Part shown: positions 14,232 to 26,106 of the stretch, one piece after another
How the letters are laid out: each line of letters begins with the position of its first letter
Numbering within the stretch: the stretch's first letter is position 1
Assembly (NCBI GenBank): GCA_037389465.1
Contig: JAZARR010000171.1
Location: forward strand, 3,596,001 to 3,660,000
Length of the DNA: 64,000 nucleotides
Reading direction: 5' to 3'
Source of the DNA: Baylisascaris procyonis
Lineage: Eukaryota; Nematoda; Chromadorea; Rhabditida; Ascarididae
Notes under the pieces: generated by a model
Databases searched by the model: none
Told to the model about the DNA's origin: nothing
Seen by the model: the letters and a program-made list of their open reading frames with translations, nothing else
Position numbers and translations under genes: made by a program

Positions 14232-14254
14232 CATTTTTTGCATTGGTCGGCCCT

Positions 14255-16509
14255 CTAAAATTGGTTAGAAATTTATTTAGTGCATAATGAAATTAATTCA
14301 CTATTTCAATTGTAATGCTCATAAATCGATGCGATAAATCAGCTAATGAAGAAAAGTCGAAATTTTTTGGCGCGGTATCTAAACGATAATATCTCTAAAA
14401 TTGAGAAAATTCTGACATTTTAAATGAAATCATCGCAAAATTAAAGGGCCGCAAGATGCAATGTGTTGAAACTCTTTGCTCACAGTTATCCGTAGCATGT
14501 AATTATTGCCGCCATCAAATGAATGCTTTAAAAAGTAACTCGTTAAAAAATTATGCCGGAAAATGCGATAAATTTGAAAAAGTTTTTCTTTTTTTTTATG
14601 TTTTAGCTGCCCACTCAACAATATTACATTAAGCTCAAGCTGAGGATTCAGAATGAGCGTAGGCTGCGTTTCAACGATGCGAGGATTGCTTCTATTAATT
14701 ACATTTTACGTCGTTTTTGACCCGATTTATTTCGTAAATGAATAAATAATTTCTTTTAATTAATATCTATGGATTTCCATTTTTGAAGCATTTTTCAAAC
14801 ATATACGAACAGAAAAAAATAGTAAAACGTGAACGTGAGCTCGAACTTGGCAACCAACCTAGTTGAACAGTATCCTTCTTCTCAATATGCCCTCCCACAT
14901 GGAATGAACAATGAAACGAACTAACGAATGTCATGATTGTAACCCCATCGATATGCATATATTGTTCTAATGATAGGAATTGATTGACGAAGAAAATGAT
15001 TTTGCAGTGATGTTTCTTCATTAACGATTCTGCAATTTCATGTAATAGTACTTTATTGAACTAAACTCCTTAATTCACCTAAATGATGCACTATGCAAGA
15101 ACGGACAACAAAATTAATGTTGCGTTACATCTTTTTATTTCTTATTTAATTTCAATTCTCTCTCCCCAAAGGAAATCTTCACATCACAAATCTATCGTTA
15201 AAATTACTTTAATATTTATTTTATTTTTTTTGAATGAATGTTTATATAATTTGCATAATTTCTGCGAAAAAATAGTTTCAATAATTTGTTGTTTTTTTTT
15301 TCAGCGGCTAATCGTCACGATAAATACATTTTAAATGATTAAGCTTGAAACAGTACATAATCGTTTGCTGAGGAAAATTGTCTTCTTAATTTTACGCCAG
15401 CTTCACTGTCAATAAAACTCATGTATACGAAGAGTAGAAACAAAGCTGAAGACATGTGGATTGACTTTCTTCACTGAACATACTACTTTTTAGATTTTTT
15501 AGTTGAACAGACAGACAGCCAAACAGGCAAAGAGACAGACAGACATATGTATACTAAACAGCCAGTATTGACTCTGTTTTGAGGAACTGAGCGTGAAATT
15601 GGCAATAAAATATTACGAATTTCTAAAAAAAAAAATTTTCAGCCCAATTCTTGCTCAGTTCTGAGTGGATTTTAATTCTCTAGAAGGTTTTTTTTTCATC
15701 TTAAAAGAAAATGATTAAAAACAAAAAAAAATCATTCTATAGCATTGAGCAATGTTGGCTAAAATACTACTTAAATAAAATGCAAAGAAATATATACACG
15801 GAATGCGTTGTCTACTATCGACACTATAACGCTGAATGGGAAAAAAAACTATTCGAAATTAAAAATTTCCTGAAAAATTTTTTATTTTTATTAAAATTCC
15901 TTGTATAAAAAAAAGTGATAACCTCTAATAGAGTGATTTATTTCTAAAAAATTGTTTTATGCGGAAAAATTCAATTATCGAAGGGTTTATTTATGGAATT
16001 TTAATGAACTAATCCTGCTGAATATTAAGTAATTTGGCAATATCTATTTTCTCGTTGATTTTGATAACACAATTTGTATGCTTGACCACATCTAATCACT
16101 ACACCACTTTCTATAGATTTCGTCTAATAGATTATGCAAAAAAAAATTAAATACTTTTATATATCTGTATGATGACATAGGATTCGTCCGTCATCGTACT
16201 GTTTGCGAGTGACCATTGTCCATCACTTGGTCTACCTCTGCAGCACCCCAAACTCTTTGAAATTTACAGCCAGGTGTTTCATACAGCTTTCGAGGTTATG
16301 ACCGTTATAAAATTGTGGGAGATGAGAAGAGGTAAGGTGGTAGGGATAAGGATTGTAGAAAGTGCACAACAATTGAAAATTTCATCATTATATTCAACGC
16401 ACTACGTGGACTGGTAAGCAAAGTAACTGAATAAAATAATGTCAGTCAAATTACCTGCAGTAATCAAAACTTCGGAGACAGACATTGGTCTAAATTCGAC
16501 AGGTGTTAC

Positions 16510-16511
<2 letters not shown>
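14255..16511. other. gene-free AT-rich region
   Basis: No supportable gene. A short ACAG/GACAGACAG tetranucleotide patch lies at 15508-15544. Poly-T and poly-A runs are common. ORFs are short and AT-driven. Confidence 0.55.

Positions 16512-16605
<94 letters not shown>
16512..16605. repeat. (TA)n microsatellite, about 47 units
   Basis: Perfect TA dinucleotide array, the longest of the five TA arrays in the window. It is self-complementary along its whole length and can extrude as a cruciform. Confidence 0.97.
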
Positions 16606-16608
<3 letters not shown>

Positions 16609-16719
16609 CCTCTCTCCTCTCTTGCTAATGCTTACGAGGAAACACAGCCGATTCATGTATCACAAAGATCATCGAAGCGTTAAGCCGGGTGGACGATAGA
16701 GCGTACGAATGGCCATCTG

Positions 16720-16727
16720 TGACGTCA
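16720..16727. promoter_or_regulatory. TGACGTCA palindrome (CRE-type site)
   Basis: Exact CRE-type palindrome about 115 bp right of the long TA array. No neighbouring gene is recognised. Confidence 0.25.
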
Positions 16728-18549
16728 TAAGTCGACTTCTCATTGATGACACGCATCTTGCAATAATTCATTTTGCAATCTGCAAGCAAATCAACACACA
16801 TTTCATCGAACACTTTATTTCCTTCAATTCGGAAAAATCTGGCAAACTTCTGCTCCCCTCCCCACTCCTTTCCCCCCACCCTCCCCGCCCTTGTCTCCTC
16901 TTATGTTGCGACTCCATCCCAACCATCTCTTCCCTCCTCTACTCGCAGGTGTGGATGTAGGTAATTGGCGCACCATATTCTTTGTGCACCCTATGTCATT
17001 AAAGTTTTGCAGCTAGAATCTGGGGCATTAGACAATATGACAGTAGTCCTTACTCCTCTTCTCTCTGCATTATTTATCGTCCATCATATATTAAATGCAA
17101 CTATACTGAACGATTTGTATTATTTGTTGTATAGCTTCCTAAAATGGTTCGAAACTCCATAGAAAAGGAATCGACATATCAAAAGAGTACGATATTCTCA
17201 TTCGTTAGGTTTATGATGTGGTATAGGATTACTGTGAAAATGTAGGAGGATTTATATACCTCTCTCTTTATTTGATTGCATGTTCGGCGTGTACTGACAT
17301 CTTTTGCAGCTAACTGTCGATCCTCATGCAGTTAAATTCATTTAGCACTCAAGATTTGAGATGAAATTCAGCATTTCCTCTTTCATTTTAAAGATTCAAT
17401 GATGAAACATATCAAAACAATTGGCACAATTCGCATCTTTGCAATTCCGCTTTGCAATTCCACAACAATTGTCTACATAAATTGCTACCAAATTATATAA
17501 TGCACTCAATAATCCATCGTTGTTTGATGATCCCATTATTTACACAAATTTAAGAAAGAGTAATTTTTTTTTTTTCCATTCCACCAATCTATTCAAATAA
17601 TGAAAAAGTATGCAAATTTTTGCTAACTTTTTAATATTTATGATTTTTTTTTTTTTTTGAGGTCTACGCACAAGTTTGAGTGTTAATAAGAGGTGTTGTC
17701 ATGGTATACATAAAATTTCTTAGCCTAACGTTCAGTAATTCCCAAGTTGAACGCTCTAAACGAACAAACGAACGCAAACTTGCACCTCTAGAGATGATAT
17801 TGTATAAAACAAAGGATGGGAAGAAGTGTTTGAATGTATGAAGTGGCATTGTATTCACAGGTGAGCTTTTTTTTAATTGTTTTTATTATTATTTTTGTTA
17901 TCCTCTTTTTTTCCAGCTTCGAATTTTTTAAAGTCCTCTTAGTTTTTAAGCCTTGAAGACTTTTCAATGATATAATTACTCTCCATATAAATTATGGGGG
18001 GAAAATCGTTTAATATGTGTTATGCAATATTATTTACTCGAGCAATCCCTCCTTCTACTATTTATTGAATAAATTTGCTTCAAAAATTATAGAAACAATG
18101 ATCTGAAATTATTTTTTTACAGTTATAGTGTGTAAGAAAAAGTCAGCTATATGGGAAACGTTGAAGGGGCCAACAGTTGATAATACAACTGTGAGATGAA
18201 CGACATTATTAGGATGGAAATCGATTTTGGGTGGAAAAACGATTTTGGGCGAGGAATATAGAGGATCTATTATAAAAATGAATTTAGGAGAGGTGATTAG
18301 AGAATCATAAACGTGACGATGATATATGACTGATTGCGAATCCAGTGAAAGGAACGGTGAGAAAGGGAATAAGGAATAAGAGAGTGGACAAAGAGAATGA
18401 GAGGAATGTCGAGAACATTAAATGAACAATTCACAGATCGGTTATAAATATTACGATTGCCGCTTGTTTTGGATACACACTTCGACGATCGAATTCACCC
18501 GTATCTTTCTGTTTGCGTCGTTCCCTCACCTTAAAGCACCTAAATAAAA

Positions 18550-18557
18550 TGACGTCA
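18550..18557. promoter_or_regulatory. TGACGTCA palindrome (CRE-type site)
   Basis: Exact CRE-type palindrome in a locally GC-richer patch (18470-18560), which makes it the most promoter-like of the four copies. No transcript can be assigned. Confidence 0.3.
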
Positions 18558-20653
18558 TTCTGTCCCAAAGTTAATTACAGGTGTGTTAATGAAGAAAATA
18601 AGTATTTGACGGGTAGAAATTTATCTTTATTATCAAAGATGAAAACAATTATGCTTTTATAAACTAAACTTTCAAAAACAAACGAAGCGTCCCCTTGAAT
18701 ATCTTCCTTTTCGAATGCTTAGCGAAGCTTATAACCACTAAGCTTCACCTGCGAATAACCAATATGCGTTTTCCTGATTGCGCTTCTACGAAATACACAG
18801 CTTATCACCAAATGTATAATTTCTTCATTTGAATTTGGCGCGCTTAGCAATACGGTCGAGTTTTTTCAGTTTATTTTCCATTTCACAGTTTCAATAAATT
18901 AAAAGCAGAAAATGAAATTTTCATCCGATTTCATCGAACCCGCCAATTTAAAATTCGAAATCGAACATAATTTGATTGATCAAACAATAATAAAGGATAT
19001 CCACACAAACAAATACTCGAGGGGATGGTGATGGTCACTTAGCGAAGTGGTCACTGATAACGAAGACGCGTTTCTTTGCTTTGCACGTCATTAAACGAAG
19101 ATCTTTCGACAATTCGCTGCCCACATTCACTTAACACAACACAACGCATGTATTGTGTTTTGCAGCAATTTTCTTTGCCATTTTTTTCTCATTGTTGGGA
19201 AAATTGTTGCAAAAATTTGTTGCTTATTTGAAAGTGTTGAAATTTACAGCATTATTTAATCATATATCATAAAAAGAAGGTTGCAATCGGAATTTTTAAA
19301 GGTTTTTGGAGGATGTATAAGGTAGAGGAGGGGGAAGAGGTGGAGGGGGAGGGGGACGAGGGACAGGAACAAGAAACAGAGGGACTTTAAAATTTTAGGC
19401 AAGCGTTCGAAAAACGCTTTTTTTTGATAAGGATTCCACATTCTACTGATAGCGAAGATACTTGCGGGAAAAAAGCATTTCATTGCGAAATATTTCTTAC
19501 CAATCAGCTACCGTCGAGTCGAAATAGGAAGAGTCAGATTCTTGGTGGCATCGACTTTGTCCTCTACACGTTAAGGCAGCTGTTTCTGAAGGATAGCAAG
19601 AAAAAAAAATTGATATATTGCTGTAATATTCGAATGACAGGAAGTTATAGTAGTTATTACTTTATAACTTTTCATATGCAATTTGAACGATGCCTTAATG
19701 GCGATGATCCTTTTTTGGATGAGGATTCCACCTATTGGATCTATGCTAAGTGACAAATCCCATAGTAATGAATCAACATCCACAAAATGCTCATTGAAGC
19801 AACATTCACAAATGAACCAACATCTTTCGGTAATTAAAATACCAGACGTTTGTGGTATGAAGTAGTTTCGAATCGATGAGTTAATTGCATCAAATATATT
19901 CTAGTGGAGGGGCTATCGAAACTCTTCGGATCGAATCACTGAGATAGGTTTGTCTTTTCATAGTTGAGATGGGATGAAAAAAAATGCTAAATTGCTCGAA
20001 TACGTATTTTCTTTTTTTTGCCGTTCAACATCTCATTCCCAACGGATAATTTTTGAAAGACAAAAGTAAAAACTCAAATTCCGATGCATCGACTTGAACT
20101 TAGCTTATCAATGAAGAATGTATAGAAGAGATTCCAATTAGTTCTATATTAAACGTGTGCCAAAAAAAAACAGGTAGAATACCAAAACTATGAATGATCT
20201 AAACCTGAAAAAAAAGAGTATTTTAAATTGAATAACTAATATCAGAAATGAATTTCCAAGTGCGCGATATATTTAAATCCCGTAATTTCAATCCGCTATT
20301 TTAATATAGAGGTATATTTGGTACTTGAATATTTTAGGATTGAGGTAGATCAATTAATAATCTGTTTGATTAGATAGATCAATGAAATTAATGATAGGTT
20401 GTTGCAATGTTGAAGTTTGCATACCAAAACATACAGACAAATGCAGCTGAGTTGTTTTGACCTCGGCATTGTGATCGTTGTTCCCTTCTTCTTCTAAGCA
20501 ACAATACAATGCAGCTGCTTCGATCGTTGCTGTTTTTTTTTGTTGCACTTTTCACTACTAATTCCCATACTCAAAATTTAATCCCTTGCAAACTTTTGAG
20601 CCTTTTGTTGCACTTAAAGGTACATCTCTTTTCCCTCTACATTTTACGTGCGG

Positions 20654-20656
20654 TTC

Positions 20657-20687
<31 letters not shown>

Positions 20688-20757
20688 CTCTTTCTCTCTC
20701 TTTCTCTCTCTCTTTCTCTCTCTCTTTCTCTCCCTCTTTCTTTCTCTCTTTCTCTCT
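20654..20757. repeat. CT-rich (TCTCTCTT)n array
   Basis: Pure polypyrimidine array for about 100 bp, mixing TC dinucleotides with TTTC interruptions. It generates serine/leucine/phenylalanine-rich spurious ORFs in two frames. Confidence 0.95.
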
Positions 20758-21442
20758 GTAAAGTTAGACGATATAAAGATCTCCAAAATTGAGTTCCCTC
20801 CCGAATGGTTATTATATATTATGGATACTTAAAGTTGCTGTAAAATCCGCTTTTCCATACAGGTGCCATCGGATGCGAGCGGCAAGGATGTACCATTCAT
20901 TTCTGATGATTTTATTGTTTTTTTTTTTTTCTTGAATATTTATGCAATCATTTGGTTTATTGGATTGAATTGCAAAAAAAGCACATATCGTGCGAGTTCT
21001 CTTGGCGCGTTTTGTTGTTTATTTTATGATCCTTTTGTGAGTTGGCGTCGTAAATAGCTCCGATGTGTTGCTATGAATGATGGATGGTCGATGTCATGGT
21101 AGAACTTCGCGAAACGTTCACTCGTGTATGTGTCTGTCTGTGTATGTCTACTGAAATAGGAAAGAGGAAGACGAAGAATCCCCTTCCCAAACAGGGGATT
21201 TATTAATTTTATCGACTGATATTCATTCCGAGTTCCCTAAGTAAATGAATAAATCCGAATAAGTATGCAGTTATATACTTACGTATCTAGAATAAATAAT
21301 GAAACTTCGATTAGCGACTTGAAAGTGGCGATGAAAACGAGAAGGAAACATTACGATAGCACACTGCGAGGAATTTTTACGGGAGTGGGAGTGTGGGGGG
21401 AAGGGGGGAGATGACAAAAAACAGAAGAGTGTCAAACTTGAA

Positions 21443-21492
21443 TTTCCAAACGATGGAAGGATTAACTTTTCCAAACGATGGAAGGATTAACT
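21443..21492. repeat. perfect 25-bp tandem duplication
   Basis: A unit starting TTTCCAAACGATGGAAGG occurs twice head to tail, at 21443-21467 and 21468-21492, with no mismatch. This indicates a recent slippage or duplication event. Confidence 0.9.
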
Positions 21493-21531
21493 CAAAGCAA
21501 AATTCCTTAGAAATTCTCTTGAACCTTACAA

Positions 21532-21562
21532 AATAAATAAATAAATAAATAAATAAATAAAA
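21532..21562. repeat. (AAAT)n tetranucleotide array
   Basis: About seven to eight uninterrupted AAAT units. Confidence 0.9.
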
Positions 21563-22879
21563 TTAGCGAAGGGTAGAACAATGTTGGGAGGTCTTCGAAG
21601 GTATTACATTTAAAAAAAGGAAAGGGTCGCGTAGAAAGAGGGAGGGAAGGAGGAGGGAACCAATAAGGTTGGCAAGTTTCATTGAAATATTCAGAATAAT
21701 TTGCCGCCATCAGTGAGCGGATTTGAATGTTGTATATGATTGAGAGAACACTTTCATAAAGCGTTATAGATGCGATGTGGTATAAACCCAAATATGTGCA
21801 TATTTGCATTGGGACGTGAGTTGTAATTGATGAAGGTAATCGTTGTGAATTGCTTGAGGCGACCGGCGAACAGAGATCCCTCCAACTTGAGGCATTCACT
21901 CCCAACAAACGATATTATTACCGTTGCTTGATTTACTAGTTTCCGCTCTCGCTTAAGATTACAAGGGGGAAAGGAGAAGCGAAAGGGGAGGGGATGAGGC
22001 CTGGAGTCGACGAAGAGGAGGGGAGGAGGACTGGAGTCGATATTCGTCTATTCACTTCCGCTACATCGTCCATGCATCCTTTCAGTGATTAAAAAACTTT
22101 TTGCGAACAATATCTCTTTCGTTTACATATTTCCTTTGCAAAGAACTTTCATAAGATAACCTATTGCATGTTATAATGGAATTGCAATAGTTTTAGAACA
22201 CTATAGCTTTATATTGAGACAGTTAGTTCGTCTTTTGTTATTTCTGTATCAAAAACACAGTGCTATTGACATTTATTTCTTCCTGATGCCCCCCAACAAG
22301 GCATATTACTGCAAAATTGAGCGTTATTCTCAGTGAGAGTTATCAATTTGCTTCCTCACTCCTTACCAATTTTATCTCATTCATTTCTTTTCCCCTTCAC
22401 CACCGACAACCTAAAATTCACTTTTTTGAATGATTCCGGCATTTAAGTACCAGAAAATTTCTGCCAAGTTTCTTATAAAGTTGTAATCTCTATTTCATCT
22501 GTATTTCGACGATTTGATCGTTGCGGAGATCATGCTTCAAAAATTTATGATTGAAACTATAAATCTAATTAATGCTTAATTCATTTTCTATTTAGCTACT
22601 GTAATTATTTCTTCGTTTACCCAAATACTGTGTATCTTTGATTAAGTACAACATAAATATTGATTTTCTGCAAAACGGATTGAACAGAAAGAAAAATATA
22701 ACTATATATTTGAGAAAGTTGGATATTTTATTTGGATGAAAGCCAAGAAAATTTCTGGATTTCAAGTCAGGTTGGTTCAATTGTTTATGTTGCACAGCGG
22801 TGACCGACTTTTCGTTCATATCACTTTGCACGCTGTTAAATCACAACTCTTATGATTTGCAGAGAGCAAGACATATCTA

Positions 22880-22985
22880 TCCGTATTTCCTATTCTTGCA
22901 GCTTGTTTACCTGAAGAAAATTGCAGCTTTACCTGGATTTTGTATCTGTATTTCCTTTACGTTGCAGCTTTACCTGGATTTTCTG
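22880..22985. repeat. imperfect tandem duplication, about 68-bp unit
   Basis: The pattern GTATTTCCT...TTGCAGCTT...TACCTG occurs twice. The 21-bp segment that starts TTGCAGCTTTACCTGG is present exactly at 22921-22941 and 22962-22982, with a degenerate relative at 22894. It may be an old local duplication. Confidence 0.7.
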
Positions 22986-25646
22986 CAGCATCTCTCTTTC
23001 CCCTTCCAAAAATGACTTATATTCCAGCTGATAGTTTAAAAAAATAATTTCTAAATCCATTGACTTATATTATATAGACGTCATGGAATTTCAATTTGGC
23101 TCTTGCAAAAAAGAATATAATTTAACATATTCCATAAAATATGTTTGATGCTATGCTTTCGTATAATATTAACACACCTGTGCAATCACAAATGTGTTCC
23201 TTCTTTTTTTTTTCTCTCTATTGCAACGCTTTCATTTGGCGAGTGACAAACACTCTCGATTTGAATATCACTCGATTTTATAATATTCACTTTTTCATAT
23301 AGGGATAAATTTTAGATGAAATTATATTGTTGATAATTGAGAGATTTGCACTTATCAGCAATAGTTCATCTTATATAAAGTAATATTCTCTGAAAATCAG
23401 GTAACAGTGCAATTTTGAATCAATCTCTTTGCAGTCTGGGCTCGTTGGAAGGGGAAGGGGGAAGGATGTGCATCTCTGGGATGGCAATGAAGGGAAGAGG
23501 ACTGAGATTTGAAATCCTGCGTTAATTGAAGGAATACATGATGTAGACTTGCCACATTCATCAGAAAATCCATCTCCCATTCGGGATTGAGGAATCTTTG
23601 GCCAGGCTGCAACGTAGCTACCGGAGACCATAAGAATAAATGAATCCATGGCACAATCATATGAGAGTTGTTCCACTTCTTGCACACTTTAAAGTTCTAA
23701 TGCAGTTTTGGCACTAGATAAACTTATATTTTAACATGAGGGCGCCTTGCGTTGATAAGCGCTGACTGGTTATTCAATTTTGTGGATTAACACACCCTAG
23801 GTATCACAGAGCTTCGTAAGCAGTAACTTTCTAATTTCTACCTCCCTCTCCCGCCCGCATCGGGTGGCTATGGATTCCTTTACTTTCGTATCCAAGTGGT
23901 CGCAAAATGGTCAGGGATTCCCCTCTCCGGTCAAAAGCTCACATCATGGTCAACTTTATGATATCGTAGAGATTAATCCAGTTTTGCTTAGCAAGATGGA
24001 ACATGAAAAAAAAACGAGAGACACGACGCAGTGCCTAGCTGTACTGTATTTATGACACGTGTGATGTTCATCGTGTATTTGTGATCGAGCAGACGCTTTC
24101 GCCGATCGGGCTATACACATGTTTGTTTGCGTTGATACTAACCGATTCGCTAAACGATTTTACATAACAATATTTTTTATTGTTTCTGATTCGTATTTCT
24201 CCCATATTCCGCATTATAGTGATCGAATGAAGTGACAGCTGATAAAGTTGGCAGTTAGCGATGAAATAATTGAATTGAGTGCATATCGATGAAAAGTTTT
24301 TATTTAAAAAAAAAAAAATACTAAAAATTCGGCCGGCACTAACATTGATTGCATTATTTTGATTATGCATAAATGAAATGAATAAAAATTCAAAAATTAT
24401 GATATTTGATTTGTATTTAAATGGAAAATGATAAAATTTCCTTAAATATTTATAGATTTTAATGCAGTTTCTTGTATTATATATTCTATAAATGTAACTT
24501 ATTGATTACTTGTGCAGCAATCGAAGAAAGTATTGAGTGTGAACGTTCCATCAACGAATGTTTTTAGTAAAATTTTGATGTTCCCAACGTTTTTGGTTTC
24601 CCTTCCTTACTGCAGAGGGAAGTGAGATATATCAATGCAACTTTTGACTTAATAGGAGTCGTCTGCTTTTAGTAATCTCTGTAATGATATAATATACACG
24701 ATGAAGCAAAATAATTTCAATGCATTTCTGATTGCCGGTTATTCATTTATGGCCTTATCTCTATACATACTTGATACTATTGTGCTTCCGGCGGAAGTGT
24801 CCATAGCGCGTACTTTGCTATCATCTCTGCATGAAATATCCGGATAAGCTGATAAAGGACAGGATAAAAGGCGCAAATAATGTAGACATAGCTCTCCGCA
24901 GTGTAGATCAATAGATACAACACATGCTGTTCTAGAGACGATTATCGTTGTTGCAACTGAGATTTCGCATCACTATTTTGAGTGAGTAGATTAGGGAGAG
25001 ATTGATTTCATGAGGGGAATAATGAAAGATGATGATACGATGGAATTCTAAAGGAAATTGCCTGAAAAAAATTAATGGATAAATTCTATAAATAATGTAA
25101 CAACAATATTTATGATAATTTATATCGTTCGACTGTTTGGCGTTCTTTGATCTTTTGATATGAATTTAGCGATTCAAAACAAACTATCAAAATTTTGATA
25201 ATTTCTTCATCGCATTCAAAGAAAAATAAATTTATTTTAATCTTATTTGTTTATTTATTCATTCAAAAAATTATATCTGAATATTTCAAAAAATAATAAA
25301 AAAAAATTCAGCCTTATTTATCAAATATTTCAGCTCGATTTTAATCATTTAGTTGAATCGAACGATGAAATTTTAGCTCAAAACGTAGAAAATTGATCGT
25401 ATTATTTTTGAATAACAATTTTCACTTGTAGATATTGTTTATGTATTTTTTTTAAGTTTCTAAAATCGGATACCGTAATGTTGCAATGCTTCAAATTATT
25501 GATCGATTATTGTTGAATGGGATTATTGGTTCATGTAATAAATTGCGTTTATATAATATTTTCTGATATAAATCAATGAATGATGTCATTTTTCAAATAT
25601 CATATTTAGGGAGTTTCATATATTAGAAAAAGAAAGTTAAACGCAT

Positions 25647-26106
25647 TGCTAAGGTCAGCTTTCCTTGGCTTATCCAGTCATTCAGTTCTCCTTGAGGATA
25701 TACACCTTCTGTCGAGGTGCTGTCGAGCAAACTGCAAGGCATACAGGTATAAGGGGCGAACGTTTATCACACTTATACTTATATGATGAGGTGACAGACA
25801 TGAAGGGATAGCAGGACAGCTCGAATCGCCAGCACGATCTCGGAGTCGAACTCCGTGCTGACGCGGATCACCTCGCTCACTTCAATAGCCACGTGTAGGC
25901 ACACTCGGCCTTAAGACAGTCTGGAAGACTGGAATGAATACATGAGCACGTGAACCTCTTTTATATCCTCTCGATTCTGCCTCATGCTAGCCTCATGGCC
26001 CCTGCTGGGTAGTTGTTTGATTTGCCTCTATGCTCTTGACCTTCTTTAACCAACCTTGCACGGTGTACTATTTCCGCTAGATCTATAACCTTTGATCTAC
26101 CTTACA
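25647..26106 (-). mobile_element. LTR-like segment (possible solo LTR), - strand
   Basis: This 460-bp block is noticeably more GC-rich than its surroundings. It is bounded by TGCTAAGG on the left and CCTTACA on the right, that is, TG...CA ends with short imperfect inverted termini. On the - strand a TATAAAAG box (25958-25965) is followed about 30 nt later by an initiator-like ATTCATTCC, as in an LTR with U3, R and U5. Just downstream is a GC hairpin, CGGAG/CTCCG extended by CAGCA/TGCTG (about 25830-25860). No target-site duplication is evident and no internal retroelement coding is adjacent, so a solo or decayed LTR is the best reading. A promoter of an unrelated gene is the alternative. Confidence 0.35.

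Larger units (their letters stand above)
13440..14254. mobile_element. composite inverted-repeat element, probable Penelope-like retroelement remnant
   Basis: Two 141-bp arms in inverted orientation (13537-13677 and 14091-14231), nearly identical with only a few differences seen, flank a 413-bp spacer. Within each arm the sequence GGCTCAAAGAGCC is followed directly by GAAACGTC and AGCA. That is the stem II, GAAA, minimal stem III and cleavage-site layout of a type I hammerhead ribozyme. Hammerhead motifs are established in the terminal repeats of Penelope-like elements, which also often carry inverted or tandem partial copies. Outside the arms, TGCATTTCCTGCATCGGTCGG on the left (from about 13442) and TGCATTTTTTGCATTGGTCGG on the right (from about 14230) form an imperfect direct repeat, possibly an old target duplication. 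No reverse transcriptase or GIY-YIG coding remains, so the element is non-autonomous or a fragment. Confidence 0.5.
16606..20653. other. gene-free region with C-rich tract and two TGACGTCA sites
   Basis: No supportable gene. It contains TGACGTCA palindromes at 16720-16727 and 18550-18557, a C-rich pyrimidine tract at about 16850-16915, T runs near 17564 and 17646, and a purine-rich tract at 19325-19385. The 109-codon ORF at 19424-19753 resembles no family I know and no start or splice context supports it. The GC-richer patch at 18470-18560 could be regulatory. Confidence 0.5.
20758..25646. other. gene-free region with small tandem duplications and purine tracts
   Basis: No supportable gene. 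It contains (AAAT)n at 21532-21562, a perfect 25-bp tandem duplication (21443-21492), purine-rich tracts at 21390-21410, 21640-21658 and 21963-22035, and a duplicated segment at 22880-22985. A TTTGCACTTATCAGC motif lies at 23345-23359. ORFs at 21507-21908 and 23371-23687 (-) lie over purine-rich DNA and are low-complexity. Confidence 0.5.

Noticed and set aside
13660..14287. ORFs with similar peptides on both strands (NFQLGCYD...)
   Set aside because: The similarity comes from the 141-bp inverted repeat read in opposite directions, not from a protein family.
17664..17700. spliced-leader-like CAAGTTTGAG
   Set aside because: Only the last ten bases resemble nematode SL1. The rest of the leader, the donor and the Sm site are absent.
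19424..19753. 109-codon ORF on the + strand
   Set aside because: There is no recognisable domain, it overlaps an opposite-strand ORF, and no start or splice evidence was found.
25826..25862. tRNA gene suggested by GAGTTCGACTCC on the - strand
   Set aside because: It looks like a B box, but the loop is 5 nt when the stem pairs, the T-arm geometry fails and no acceptor stem or anticodon arm is found.
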